NCBI GenBank assembly: GCA_963556495.2
Contig: OY747716.1
Coordinates: forward strand, 27,576,818 to 27,640,817
Source: Valencia hispanica
Taxonomy: Eukaryota > Chordata > Actinopteri > Cyprinodontiformes > Valenciidae
Direction of reading: 5' to 3'
Length of the DNA: 64,000 bases
In this document: positions 1 through 13,065 of the stretch, one piece after another
How positions within the stretch are numbered: position 1 is the first letter of the stretch
Layout of the letters: every line of letters starts with the position of its first letter
Program-made: the position numbers and the translations under genes
The notes under the pieces: generated by a model
Databases searched by the model: none
The model's input: only the letters and a program-made list of their open reading frames with translations
Told to the model about the DNA's origin: nothing

Positions 1-829
1 AGTGCGTACCAGTAACATACTCCTTCAGCACCGTGTCCAAACACCCTTTATAATCAAAATACAGCGTTGAAGGAAGCCTTGAAGCTTATATGGTAAGATG
101 AAGTTATGATTCTGATGATATTTTTAATTCAGTGAGGACTACGGCATTTACCCAGGAGATGGCGCATATGGCACACTTTTGACCACCTTTGAACTGTAGT
201 TATAAAAATGTGTGCAGAATACTCATTTTTTGGTTTATTGCTGTCAAATTTGGTGTGGATGAAGGTAATACTTAAGTCTTTAGACCCACAGTGTGTTTTA
301 GGTCACCACCTCTTTTTAAAGCCATTTTTACAGCATGTATTTATATAAAATAAATAATCGGACACAAATAAAATTATTTTTCAGTGTATTAAAATTCATA
401 TTGCTTGGTAACAATAGCACTCAGAGATATTAACACAGTTCTGGGATAAATTTTAGAGTGTTTGCTTTCCAAAGAGACCCCAGCCATGTCTCTACTCAAA
501 ATGGTTCAAGAACAGCTTTAAGTTAATTTTGGGTATGCGTTTAAAGAAAATGTAGGGCAGAAATTGCAAGAATTTTAAGGGGCTAAGCGTTTCCATGTGC
601 GCAAAATTGCACACATCACAAAGATGAGCACTGCGAGTAGATCCGCTGTTTTGTCGACCATCTTTACAATAATCCCTTTGTTTGGGGAAATGACGTAAGC
701 CCGCCGCACTAAGTTTACGTAATATCCACATACAACCCCCCACTCCCCCGCACCCCCCACCCCCCAGACATTCATCAGGATCCTCCGGTACATTTCTTGC
801 TGTCTGAAAGTAGCCGAAAGGCAATGTTC
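1..829. other. AT-rich intergenic DNA
   Basis: No gene recognised. It contains a C-rich tract at about 735-768. The open frames here have no family features. Confidence 0.5.
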
Positions 830-1053
830 TTTCTTCTCCTTAATTTTCCATCTCCGTGTCCATAACATCAGGAAATAAAAACCCCAACAATTCATAATAA
901 AGATTTTTCACACATATATCAAGTGGAGGACTATAGCAAAAGCTGTACTGCTCCGCTTGTGAAAGTAAATCTATTGGGCTTCTACTTGGTACTCAGACAC
1001 CAATTCTGAGCTCCACACTGCCAAACAGGACACGTAAAAAAAAAAAAAAAAAT
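830..1053 (+). mobile_element. poly(A)-tailed retroposon, copy 1
   Basis: About 210 bp ending in AAACAGGACACGT followed by an A-run (1037-1053). The same sequence appears reverse-complemented at 28223-28445 with very few differences, and in part at 33716-33823. The shared 3' end plus A tail and the different 5' limits fit target-primed retroposition. No open frame; family not identified. Confidence 0.7.
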
Positions 1054-1055
1054 CA

Positions 1056-1204
1056 GACCATGTGATTTTTGGATTTTTTTTCTCACTTTATCTCTCACAG
1101 TTGAGGTATACCTATGATGAAAATTACAGGTCTCAGTCTCTCATCTTTTTAAGTGGGAGAACATGCGCAATTGGTGGCTGACTAAATACTTTTTTGCCCC
1201 ACTG
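1056..1204 (+). mobile_element. Tc1/mariner element, one terminal fragment
   Basis: The segment ends with GACTAAATACTTTTTTGCCC then CACTG and a TA. This is the inverted-repeat end of a widespread fish Tc1 family (CAGTGGGGCAAAAAAGTATT on the other strand). Only this end is present; the interior stops at the poly(A) of retroposon copy 1. Confidence 0.75.
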
Positions 1205-1609
1205 TATATTATTTTCTTGCGAAGTTATCATATCTTTATCTTGGCCTATGCACCAATTATGAGTTGTTGTAAATGATAATTTGATTTGTTAAGTTACAGA
1301 TTTTCTTGAAATGACGCTCAACTAGTTAGATAAACATAGATACCTGCTAAATCCATCCCTTTTTGCATTTCTTCTCTTTAACGAGTGGCAACCTGGAGCA
1401 AAACAAGCATTAATTGGGCGATCTGCTACAGTAGAGCCTTCAGTTAGCTTCTTAATAGACATGCTGCTCAGAGCTTGGAAACTGTAGTTTTAAAACAGTA
1501 TTACCTTTAGAGTGATGGATGGTGCTCCTTAAGTTTTCATGTCATGACTGTATGCGTTTTTCACAAAAACAAATTTTTCCACAAGTCAAAATTTTTCATT
1601 AGCAAGGGA

Positions 1610-1765
1610 ACAATTTCCACAGCCTTCTTTCATCCAGGTAACTATTTCTGCAGTAACAGTTGGGAGGCCGAAAGCGCAGCGTTATCAACATAGTGCAGTA
1701 GAAAACTTCAAGCACTGAGACACTCCATCTGGCATCTCCTTAAAATGACCTTAATCATCGAAATT
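1610..1765 (+). repeat. dispersed old repeat family, copy A
   Basis: It carries GCCTTCTTTCATCCAG, then CAGTAACAGTTGGGAGG, then CACTCCATCTGGCATCTCCT before a TTAAAATGACCTTAAT-like end. The same order of blocks occurs near 39790, 44062 and 51210. It is diverged, with no clear ends. Confidence 0.5.
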
Positions 1766-4700
1766 TAGATATTTAATTGATAACTTCTGGTCCCTTTTAC
1801 AGTCCATTATCATGGAAAGACTTGTGGTAGAATGAGCTAAAAATCCAACTCATGCATGATGAGTTGGACTGAAACATTTTGCGTTGACAAAAGCCTGCAC
1901 ATCAATAAACAATCCTTACTAGATGTTGAAATTAATGTTCCCCGTTTTGGTGTCGTTAATATTGGAAATATGTTCTATAAGCAACTTCTAAAACCTTTTT
2001 TTTAAACCAAAGCTGATATTTGTAGATGTTTTTTAAATCAAAAGCAAAAAATTTATTATCCAACAAGACCTTAAAATGAGAAATATAATATAATGATGCA
2101 GTTTTGCATTTGCTTAATTTGAGTCTGAAAGGGAAAAGACTAAGCCAAAGTTTAGTGAAACCATCCCGGACTGATTCCAAAGTCTTTATAGTAGGATCTG
2201 GTGTTTGCTCTGAACTCATGATGCAGACTTTTTAAAAATCTTTTGTGCTACTTTACTTTGAGAAAATTTGCAAAACATGTAATATGTATGCTATTTTGCT
2301 CTTGGCTAGTAAAACACTTTGTGAAAATACTTGGTCAACCAATCTTTAAATGAATCCAAAATGTGTGACTCACTATATTGTAGTTAAAATACATGTACTT
2401 TAAAATGTGCATGCACTTGAACTGCAACCAGTTTTGCTTTGTATGGAAAAGTATGTAAGAAGACATTATACTTTAGTATGATTGATATTATTCTGTCAAA
2501 TAATCTATCATGGTTTTAAGGGTACATTTAGCGTTCTTTGCAGATTTTGATTCACTGTTAGCTCATCTTGTTTTGTTAAAAACTTAATATATTACAGTAT
2601 ATAATCCTCCAAGTGGCTATCATAATGTATCAGCCTTTTAGTCATTTAATTAATTGTATTAAATAACTTTTACTGATATACTATATTGCTTTCTATGCAT
2701 GAATGAAGTGATTTACGGAAGATAGTGTATCTAAGCAAGTGTGCTGTTTGTGGATTTTAAATTAAATACAAAACTGGATAACAGAAATGCAATTTTACAT
2801 GAATTATTTGTTTCTTATAGCAGCTATTTATGCTCTCAGCCTTGGAGCAAAATTGGTCCCGCTTGACTAAGATAATAGGAAATTAATTTGTAAGTCCCGC
2901 CTATGATTTGCTGCCATGAGTGAACAATACCTACCTTCACTTAGTGCTCAAACTTTTTAAATGTCCTAGAGGAGTTCTGGTTTGAGTCCCAAACCTACTG
3001 AGATTTCCTAATAAAGGCTTTACCTTCCAGGCAAGCATATTTCTCCAAATGACAGTAATTTACATATGATGTATTTAGAGAAGAAGAGGGCAGACTAATT
3101 CTATTTGGAGATTTTCCTTTGTTTTAGGAGTCATTAGCAGCTAGCTGAAATCTAATTTTTACAATTTCATCAGGCCATCTTGGAAAGCCTCTGTGAGCTC
3201 ATCAGAGAGGAGCATTTATTGCTAAGTGTTCTCTATTGCATTAGCACACAATAAAGCGGCCAGGGACTGCTACAGACGTTTATGTGGAATGCAGTTAACA
3301 CTCTGCCAATTCGTTTTTTATTGGGACACAATCAATTTTTATTCATTTTAAAGCCAGAATGCTTTCTTTCATTGTGTGCCTACTCCAGCTTATTATGCCT
3401 TAAACTAATTACCCAGTTGTTTTCACAAAATGCAGATGTTTATGTTAAAGATTTCCTCTCTGAAATGCAGACCTGATGTGCATACACATACACTTCCCAC
3501 TATGATTTAAGCAAAAATAATTGCATTCATTTAATTTATAGAAGTCTGCCAAATAGAGGGAAGTTTGAGTAACAAAGATAAATCATAAACTTTGGGCCCA
3601 AAGTGTACCTTGCTTTCTTCCTGCTGTAGAAATGTGAGTGTTTCCTTCTTTGGATGTAACAACACTTTCCATGTATTTTATACATTTGTTTTGCACTGCA
3701 GAAAAATAAATCTATTTTGGTTCCGGAAAAACAAGTTTGACCCTTTATTTAACTACTCAAATAACATAGAAAACAGGTTGCTGAAAAAGGTCAAACAAAC
3801 TGATTGTTTTACATGTCTTAATAATGGAAATACAAATATAGTCCAAAAATAAGCAAATTCTCTGCTAAATAGAAGATTTATCTCCATAATTTGACATTTA
3901 CATTTTAAACAATGTTAACCGGTCTTATACTTTTATACTCTTATCAGCAGTAAAACTATTTCTTATGTTTTCCTGTACGTTGGGTTATCTAAAAATGCAT
4001 TTTACATGGGTGTAGAGGTGAAACAATTAACTTTTTTTTTTATTAGTACCTGTGTTTATAGTATGCTCTGGTAACATACTGTATTTGTGTAAGGGATAAA
4101 TACTGCTTAAGGACAGAGTAAGTTAGTTTTTATTGTGACAATAGTCCTGTTTTTTTCTTTTTCCAAACCTAATCATCATCTGATCATCTTGGGCTGAAAG
4201 TTCTGTGCTCAAAAGACATCAAAGTAACCTAGCTAAATTAATCTACTTCAAACATTCAGCATGCAGAGGTGAGTGAATCTTTATTGGTACAGACAGATGG
4301 TACAGACAAATGAGATAAAATGAAATTAGGTAATGGTATCATCAGGTCTTACATACATTTTATAACCATGCTGCATATGTGTGCTATTCATGGAGCATCT
4401 GAGTCACAACCCTTATGCCACAGAGTTTTCGAGATGATTGCATCAAGTCGTTGATTTGCAGTAATCCTTCATCCATGTGAAACCATGTGATAAAAGGACT
4501 CATCCCTCATGTTAAAATAATTACGAACAACCGTGCTGGATATACGCTTTAAATAAAATGTCTGATTATATGTGCAGATTTTAGAAGCAAGTATTTTTAC
4601 TTTCATCTCATCTTTTAAAAAGACACTTCACAGATTTGTATCTGAACATTCAACTATTGTTATTGTGTACTCATTATTTGTTAAGCTGCTTATGTAGACA

Positions 4701-6320
4701 GCCAAGACACCTCCGCATGTGTAGAGGAAAAGTGCCTTAAGTCCTCTTAGTGTGAGTTATATGAGTGCCTCTTTACTGCAATGTAATAATTAGAGTGCTT
4801 AAGTGCTCCTTGAGCAAAGACAAACCTAGATACTCTCTTCCTCTTCAGCCCCTCCTCTCCTTCACTAAGAAGGTCTTTAATGGCTCCCATTTGACTCAGA
4901 TATCATTTATTGTTTGGGATCAGGTGTACACCTTGTACCATTCACCATTTGTGCTGAAGCATACTGAATGTTTGACTGAAATATGGGCAAATGACTTAAA
5001 GCCTTATTTCTTCCCTTATTTTCTAACCTTTTATTATATTGTCATTTCCTAATACTATTTAGTAGTGCCTATTACCATGTTATCTTAACAATACAGTAAC
5101 ATTTACTGTGCAAAAATGTACGTGCTCATGGTTCCAAATGTTATATCTGTGTGCACAGATATTTCTTGCTATTTTTGTTGAGGGATTTATCATCCAGTGA
5201 CAGGTTATCATTGATTTGCCCATGCTCACTGAAATCCATTAAAAAATGTATGGGCTGTTGTGCATTAACAGTGCACTCTACTGTCTTCGATCCATTAGAG
5301 GAGTAGGACATGGGGCCCTAGTGGCCTATAGGCCCCACAGAGGTCCTTGGGCTTTCATTTAATTAAATTACCTTATAATGAAAACGTCCATAATGAGATT
5401 AATTTTAATTATTCATCAGTGGTCGATTTAATGGAAAAGGCAACATAAATAATGCATTAAAGGGCTAAACATTTTTCAATTCAATGCTTTTTCCTTTTGT
5501 TGAAGGTGTCATTTATTAAGTGCTGTGCAGCTGCTGGATGTGTTGCTGGTGAAGACTTCCAGATCCAGAGGTCAGTTAGACAGGCTATTGAACTGTTCCA
5601 TAAGTATTTTTAAATGTCTGTTACGGTAATAAATGTGGACACAATTGCACAGCTATCCAAATAGAAGGGAAAAAAACAGCATAGATTATCTTTTAGTACA
5701 TTTCCAATACTATTATTCTCTTTAGTTGCTTAAAGCTTACTAGATTTTTTTTTCAATACCTGAAGCAGATAGGCAATCATAGGGTGTTTTCTTTGTTGAT
5801 TTCTGTATATTTTCATCTGATTAGCATGTTGATTCCCCCAGTGTGAGCACATTAAACCATTTTGGTGTCTGGCCAACAGCATGGGGGAAGATTATCACAC
5901 TGTGTACAACTGAAATTAGCTGCCTCATAATATGCGTTTTTTATGTTCCTGGGGCAGCCAGAATTGCACATTTAAGATCTGTAAAATGTATTTAGGTTGC
6001 ACATTTTACATAGAAAACTGACATGAACAGATAGGACCTAAGAGGAAGACAAAAGAGCAGAAGTGACTTAAGGTGGGAGACAAGGATGTCATTGGGAGCT
6101 GGGTGCATTTATCAGGCCTTCATCAATACCTAATTAATAATTCAGGCACAGTCTGGGGCTTCTTTAGGGCAGGGTTTCAGCTAGCTTGTAATTTGGTAAA
6201 TTGCGTAGTCATCATGCTGTGAATGGACCAGGCATTTCTCAATTTAACACTTTAATGCAGATGTGCTTGTAATGTCAGATATACAGTTAGGAAAAAGAAG
6301 AAAAGAAAAAGCACCCCACA
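1766..6320. other. unique intergenic DNA with candidate conserved noncoding elements
   Basis: No coding region, RNA gene or transposon with ends was recognised. The stretches 2820-3270, 5200-5470 and 6090-6200 are less AT-simple. They carry clusters of TAATTA/ATTA homeodomain-type cores (for example CATTTAATTAAATTACC near 5357 and CCTAATTAATAATTC near 6129). These are plausible distal eya1 enhancers, but this cannot be tested without other genomes. Confidence 0.35.
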
Positions 6321-8096
6321 TTAGGGCTGGATGATAATTTTAGGGTTTTTCCTACATAGGGATCTCAGTGGCACTGTCTAATTTATTACTGCCACTGGCT
6401 CACGATGGGGATATAAATAAATAAATAAATGAATACTTTCAGCGCAGTCTGTCGGCTCTATGCGCTCAGTTGTTGGAATTTAACTGCAGTTACTCCAGAC
6501 AAACGCAGCAACAGTAGTGGCACTGTTTCAAAATCAGCGCCTGACCCTGCATTAAGTCATCCAACAGAGAAATTCTCCAATTTCATTTAACAGTTTCAAT
6601 GAAACAACAGGTGGGTCTCCTCTACACCCAAGCACAGCCATTAGCTCTATTTTAATATTCCCTGACAAAATATTTTGAATACATGAACTAATAGCCTACG
6701 TTTCGCAGATATGGCGAAAAATACAGACTTTTTAGTAAGAGATTGTGGAGGGAGGTGAACCCAGACAGGTGAAGCTAGACATGCAATGCAATGTGTAGGC
6801 TAGTTGAATGGCAATGTTTTCACTCTGAAATTATATGTTTCGTTTGTCAGAACTGAAAGGGAAAGTCAAGAAGGCGACGAGGGTCTGAGAGAAGTAGGCC
6901 AACAGGACGAGTCAAGTCGAGGGTATTTCAAACAATAAGGCTGATTCGTAAGCTTTTACACATGGCAGGTGATGTGAAGTGAAACGAGACTTCGAAATAT
7001 AACCAGTCATGTACAAAACAAAAGGCACAGTTAAAATGCCCCTCCTTCAATGAATAACGATTAGGGATTTTTCACTGATGTGCTCCGCTGACCAATTCAC
7101 TGACTCCAGCGCCTGTCCGCTCAAGCCTTAGCCTATGTGGCGCCCTGTGATGCTTTGGGAAAAGGCAGACTCCGATTTCAATATGCTAGTCTCCCAATGC
7201 AAGTTGTCACACGTTGACATGTTAATCCACCTTTATAATTTAATAACCTTTATAATTTAAAAAGTGCAACCTGCACGATGGCTCAATTGCTGACAACTCG
7301 GGGCTAGCCTATGCAGGAAAATGAAGTCTATAAAGCTCCGCAGCTGCCTAGTGGGGCATCACATCAGGTAAAAATAGATGTAGGCCTACCTATGACAGAA
7401 CAATGTTCCACGGGTCGTTGTGAGTCATAAAAGTCAGGGGCATTGCAATCCAATTGACAGGGTCACTCGCCTGTCACTCATTTCACCATCCAATCTTAGA
7501 AAAACCGTGCAGATCGCAATTAAACACTCACAGTGCGCCACCCAGCATCTTTGACCCACGATAGGTTGGTTAATAGATAATCTTGTCTAGTCTAGCGCAG
7601 TGGAATAGTGCCGAAAGTGCAGAAAGTTCGAAAGGTGCAAAATAAGATAAAAAGGTTCAATAATAAGTAATAAAAGTATAAATAAGTAATTACCTTTTGC
7701 AACTTAATTGTAAGGGAGTACAGTTATATTTAAACATTAAGTTATAGTCAATCTGTGCAACTTTGCTTGCCTAATTAAGTACTGCACTTAGGTAAGCACT
7801 TACGTAAACTGCACAAGAATAACTAATACTATACTGATGTTTATCACCCTTTTAATAAAGTTACAAAGGGTTCATTAATAAGTTAGAATGAATCTGCTGT
7901 TTATTTTGAGCCTTTATTCTAGTGTTACCAGTCATTTAAAGTAGTCTAACTTTTTCTTTATTTTCCCTAGATCTAAAAATCACAGCACCAGTGGTTTTGA
8001 ACCACAATGTAATTGTAAGATGAATATTAAGAACTGATCTGTTAATCAAATACATCAGTATACAACATTTTTTGATGCATATGTTGTCCAATTTAA
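6321..8096. other. transposon-derived DNA, probably hAT remnant plus unassigned sequence
   Basis: TTAGGGCTGGATGATAATTTT at 6322 resembles a hAT terminal repeat, but no matching opposite end was found. An (AAAT) run occurs at about 6415-6431. The remainder to 8096 has no recognisable gene. Confidence 0.35.
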
Positions 8097-8236
8097 AAGG
8101 TGAAGACGCCTCTCCGCATTGGACTGAAAGCAAGGCAGTTAGGTGTCTGTTGCAAGGTTGCCATAGATGGTCCTAATCGGGGGACTTTTCCTTACAAAGA
8201 ATGCCTGCGCAGATTCTACCAAATGAAGCCTAGGAA

Positions 8237-10145
8237 CAATATTCCCTCTAAGCTGCGCGCGTGCTCAATTGCACACTGCTGACACAGTCTTCGCACACAG
8301 AAAATCTGCTCTGCGCACCAAACAAAGTCTAACCTGAATTTTTTTTTAAACACAAGAAAACAACAAACAAATTATTCATTCTGTGCTATTTTGCAGTATG
8401 AATCAATGAGCATATGCACCGATTTACAGTTCCAGCGGTGGCCCTGCACCGGTCCAATTAGAAAAACACACTCGCCCGAACCCCTGGCCATGGTTATTGC
8501 CATATCAATGCAGCAGAGACACGCACACTGACACAACACTGTTACTATATAGCTGTCATGGCCTTCCTGCTGTGTGTCGGTTTGTTAAAATGTGAGACAT
8601 CTTCTTTTACAGATAGACATTCACACGGGAGGCAAATGTGCATCCAATCTGACATTTTTGCCCATATCTGATTTTTAGGACAGTTTGAACACCACAATTC
8701 TATTTTTTTCAAACCCGATAGATAGGTTATGTGGTCTGCAAGTGAAGTCTTTTCCAGGGTCAAGATTAAAGACAGACATGCAAATGAGACTAAGGAAAAA
8801 AAATAAAATAAAAAATACATTAATTAATCCAGACACAAACTCTGATCCTCCTGTTTATATAGGAGCAGAGCGCCTTCGTCTATGCACAGAGCGGCTGACA
8901 GCGCCAAGTTTGTGCGCTGTGAAATGTACTTGATTTATTTAGAAAGTCTGTAGTGTTTTTGTGGAATTTTCTTTAATGAAAAGGGGATTATGGAATGCTC
9001 TGAAAACATCTGAAGTTTTCGTGTTATTCCTCTCAGAAACTGGCTCATCATTGTCAACTTTATCACTGGATCATTTTAGCCGCCACAAAAGAACATAACT
9101 TTGAATAGGAAAATGGATTTTAACAAGAAATCAGAATTGAGCATTTAACCTGCAGTGGGAACATAGCAGTGCTGCTCCTGCTCCTGTCAGTCAGCAGGGC
9201 TAGAGTTTACCTGCTGTTTGAATAAATCTTTTAGTGTTTAGTCTTGCTGTTTGATTCTGCATTTGGGTTAAAAGATTTTGCTTCAAGACAATAATGTTTA
9301 TGTCATTGAGTGAACAGTGGCTGGCTTCTCCAGCCAGTGATGCGATTCACATACATATTTACGCACCTAATTAATTGATATTTGTGCTACATTTCAAGCA
9401 TCCAGCGCAGACTGTGAAAGAGGCTTTAGTTTAATGAAAATTTATCAAAACAGCATCGAGAAATTGTCTTGAAGTGGACCATTTGGATCAGCTGATGCTA
9501 ATAAAATCAAAGCTGCAAGCAGATGAGGCCTTCAACCTGGACAACGTGTACAACTACTGGATACGTGAAAAGGACAGACGAAAAAAATAAGGTCAAATTT
9601 ATGTCCTCAATTAGACTTGTGCTTATCTAGTGTCATTTATTTACAATGTTTATTTATGAAAATTGATCATTAAATACTGTCACCAATTAATGAGTTGCAG
9701 AAATACAAATAATTGTGTGATTATATACTGTATTTTGCAGACGAAGAATTACAGGACCCTCTCCCAGACCACTCTTACCCAGTTCTCAGCCAGAGCTTCA
9801 CACAATGGCTCATGCTTATAATACAAGTCAGACCTTTATAATAAAAATTTTAAGTGTGTTTTTAAAATTTGAGTTCATAGTTAGCTTGGCTTACTTGGCA
9901 GTTCACGTTTCTCCACAGTTACAATGAAATATTTATACTTACAATAGTGTTAACACACTACACAGGTCATGAATAAGATCTTTGTCATTTTCATTGTAAG
10001 TGGGATAATGTTCTTAATTAAAAAGTATTCTCACAGAAATTTAAACGCTGTAATTTGATTATTTTGATAAACTATGTAAACTGGATAGATGCTCACAGTG
10101 GTTTGTGTGTTTGCTTAGACACATGAAAAATTAGAGGAAACATTG
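8237..10145 (+). mobile_element. hAT transposon remnant with 8-bp target duplication
   Basis: The ends are CAATATTCCCTCTAA at left and, inverted, CAATGTTTCCTCTAA at right (13 of 15 match). A perfect CCTAGGAA lies outside both (8229-8236 and 10146-10153). An 8-bp duplication is the hAT signature. Inside, a C-terminal transposase piece remains at about 9407-9590. At 1.9 kb it is too short to be a complete autonomous element. Confidence 0.9.
9407..9590 (+). pseudogene. hAT transposase C-terminal dimerisation region, broken
   Basis: The readings ADCERGFSLMK, then, after a frameshift, CLEVDHLDQLMLIKSKLQ and NLDNVYNYWIREKDRRKK before a TAA resemble the hAT C-terminal dimerisation domain of fish transposases. 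The N-terminal zinc finger and most of the catalytic core are missing. It lies just inside the right half of the hAT element and points the same way. Confidence 0.7.
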
Positions 10146-10232
10146 CCTAGGAAGCTGAAGTGCTCTGCAGCTGGTTGTGGGCTGTGCCAATGAAGATTCA
10201 AGAGTCTGTCCGTTTCTGTGTGTTTTGTGAGC

Positions 10233-10233
<1 letters not shown>

Positions 10234-10306
<73 letters not shown>
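10234..10306. repeat. (TG)n microsatellite
   Basis: About 36 TG units. It ends at the left target duplication of the neighbouring hAT element and appears to be one half of a tract split by that insertion. Confidence 0.97.
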
Positions 10307-10310
<4 letters not shown>

Positions 10311-11542
10311 TAGGGATGGGCATAATTAATCGACGATCGATTAATTGATCATTAAGAATTTCATCGATGACGTTTTTTTTACCGATCAATTAACGCATGT
10401 TCTGTTGCGTAGTGTGAGTTTTGAAGGAATGCAATTAATTTTGCTGTGTGGCAGCAATTAAACACTTTACCACATGAGGGCGATGATTGAAAATAAAACC
10501 CACAGGCCGACTCAGTTTCTTGCCAGTTTCTGTGTGTTTCAAAAGTAGCATTGTCATGAAGAGTTAGCAGCAAAGTGTGGCGTGGGACCACTTTGACTAA
10601 AGAAACAAACAAAAAACTCTCGGTTCACTGCCAACACTGCGAAGCTGTGTATAATCACTTGAAAGCACTTCCAACCCTGGTTAGAAGCAGAGCATCCTGC
10701 TCTTGGTCTCAACTTAGCATCAAGTCGGTGTTAGCACGGAGGAGCCGAGATGCACAATGAGCAGAGAAACTTACTCACCGATTACTTTCTGAGGGAGGCT
10801 CCGCCACCCACGGATTGCACCCCTACAGACTGGTGGAAAATGAATTAAACCAGATTCCAGAGGCTTGCCAAGTTAGCACGGAGGTATGTGTATCACAGCG
10901 ACGTCTGTCTCTCACAGCAGGTGATCTCGGCGCTGCAGGTCAGACACGACAGCAGCCTAGTAACCATCAGTCTGCTCACCAGGCTGCTTTTGCTTCTGAC
11001 CCCAGCGCATGTTAACATGCTCATCTTTCTCAACAAAAATCCGTAGACTGATGCTAAAGTTGTATGTAAGTTACGGTTTCTTTTGTTTTTGTCTTTTTAC
11101 TCTGTTAATGAGCCTAATTTATTGTTAGGTACGCTGATCTCTCTCATCCTCTTTCTCGACTCATTTTGCCAAATGTAACACAAAACTATCAGACCCATAA
11201 GTATGATATATTATTTTATTAAGTTATTGTTTGACAGGACTTTTTTTTTTAAAGTTTTTGGAGAAGAAAATAAATATGAGCGTCAGTTGTGTTAATGAGT
11301 ACCGTCTTCTTATAGCGGATATTTACTTTGTGCAACTACCGTGAATTAATTCCGTTTAACTGCCACAAGAGGTGTCCCACTTGTAATGAAGATCTCAATG
11401 AGGAAACACGCTATTTTTCTATTCTCTCTGCATTTTAATATAGCCTATGAACACTGAATAAAAATATCAATGATTAATCGAAAATCGATCGTTAATTCTC
11501 CCGATGATCGATGAAGACAGTTTAATCGAATGCCCATCTCTA
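10311..11542. mobile_element. non-autonomous hAT element inserted in a microsatellite
   Basis: The left end is TAGGGATGGGCATAATTAAT and the right end, inverted, is TAGAGATGGGCATTCGATTA. The flanks are GTGTATAT at 10303-10310 and 11543-11550, a perfect 8-bp duplication. At about 10570-10720 a decayed BED-type zinc finger can be read (WDHF, then VHCQHC...YNHLK in another frame), so the element derives from a hAT transposase gene. The ends are rich in ATCGAT motifs. Confidence 0.88.
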
Positions 11543-11573
11543 GTGTATATATATATATGTATATGTGTGTGTA

Positions 11574-11628
<55 letters not shown>

Positions 11629-11660
11629 GTATGTATATACGTATATGTGTATATATATAT
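11543..11660. repeat. compound (TA)/(TG)/(TATG) microsatellite
   Basis: Alternating TA, TG and GTAT runs directly right of the hAT element. It is probably the other half of the tract at 10234. Confidence 0.95.
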
Positions 11661-11807
11661 ATTTGGCTTCCTGTTACTAAATTTGGTTATTGAACAATGT
11701 GTCCTTTGTTGAGCAATTGAAAAGCGACTGAAAAAAAAGCGATCACGCTTGCTCTGAAGTCTACCAGTGGGTACCACCACTGACCTTTTTTGACCTAAGA
11801 AAAAACC

Positions 11808-12918
11808 TGTAATTCAATAACAATATCTATTGATTGACAGATGTGTGGTGCCATAGGAAAAAAAGGGTCAGTAAAAACTTTGATAAAAAAGGTTCCCTTT
11901 CTTTTTCATTATAGCCTATATGTAGCTTAATACTACGGTCTATTTACTCCAAACCAATCACAAACGCAGACCCAGGGAGCTCTGTTAATGAGCCCTCCCT
12001 CCTCTCAAACCACAAAAAAAGAGAAGAAATAACTTGAACTGCTAAAGATGTCACAGCAAGGAGCGGCGGAGGAAATTGTCCTGAAAAAAGGTTTCAGTAG
12101 TCCACCAGCAAGTAAATGTTGTGTCCCGTTTTGAATTGATCCTTGGCGCACATCAACACTAAATGTAACAATAATGAACTAAATAAAATACAGGAAACAC
12201 TATGGTCAGCAAAGTTGCTGTTGCCCTTGCTGCTGTCACGTTTGCGCAGACAAGCACAACACACCCGGGCTGCACTGCTCACATCACCCACGGCTTTTGA
12301 AATGTCCACCTGGTACTTAACCACGTCCTTAGTAGCGAAAACGCTTTCAAAAATACAAACGGGGGTGGAAGGACCGCTGGCTTCAGTACTCAGTCACTGG
12401 ACTGGGCTCCAGTGTTTTGGGTGCCGTCTACACTCAGCCGTCGGTGAGTAGCTGGTTAACTTTAGCAGCTGAACTGAGAATCAGCTTCATTGATCTGGTT
12501 TTTACACACAAACTAAATCAAAGATCTGAGCCATTAATATGATAAGATGTCATAAATTGTTCAAAAAACCCCATCAAGATAAGCCTTCAATTTAAATTAC
12601 TAACATAATAAAAAACTTAGAATGGTTAATAACATTACTTTTCTTTGTATTTACTGACGTCACTCAGGTCTCTTAACTTGATTTGTTTTTGTTTCTTACA
12701 AACTTTCAGTTACGGTAAAAACTAAAATTTTTGAATAAAGGGGTGAATTTAATTGTTAATTAAAATGAGTTCATTAAAGAAGAACATAAAATGACCAGAG
12801 GTGCACTTAATTAAATTTTCTATATTTTCTGATATTTTATTTATCAGTAATTATTGATATTGATCAATGTGATTATTCCCTTTATCGATATGCTCTTTTT
12901 CTATATTGTCCAGCCCTA
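11808..12918. mobile_element. hAT-like element, family X copy 1 (left end damaged)
   Basis: It is colinear with 39957-40998: AATTCAATAACAATAT at left, GTAGCTTAATACTAC inside, ACTCAGGTCTCTTAACTTGA and ATTAAAATGAGTTCATTAAA on the right arm, ending ...GTCCAGCCCTA. On the minus strand at about 12220-12310 a Cys-x2-Cys reading (VCCACLRKRDSSKG) looks like a worn BED finger. The left terminal repeat is lost. Confidence 0.7.
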
Positions 12919-13065
12919 GCCCACATAGAAAGATTACTGCACAGACGCATGGAATGAGCAATGCATTGTAGAGCTAAAAGAAAGCAAACGGTGACCATAT
13001 ATGGGTTTTTACTCATAAAACATACAACAAGAGCAGAATCACTGATTACCAGGATATCTTTGTTT

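Noticed and set aside
10160..10389. Frames with Cys-Val or Thr-His repeats
   Set aside because: Translation of the (TG)n microsatellite.
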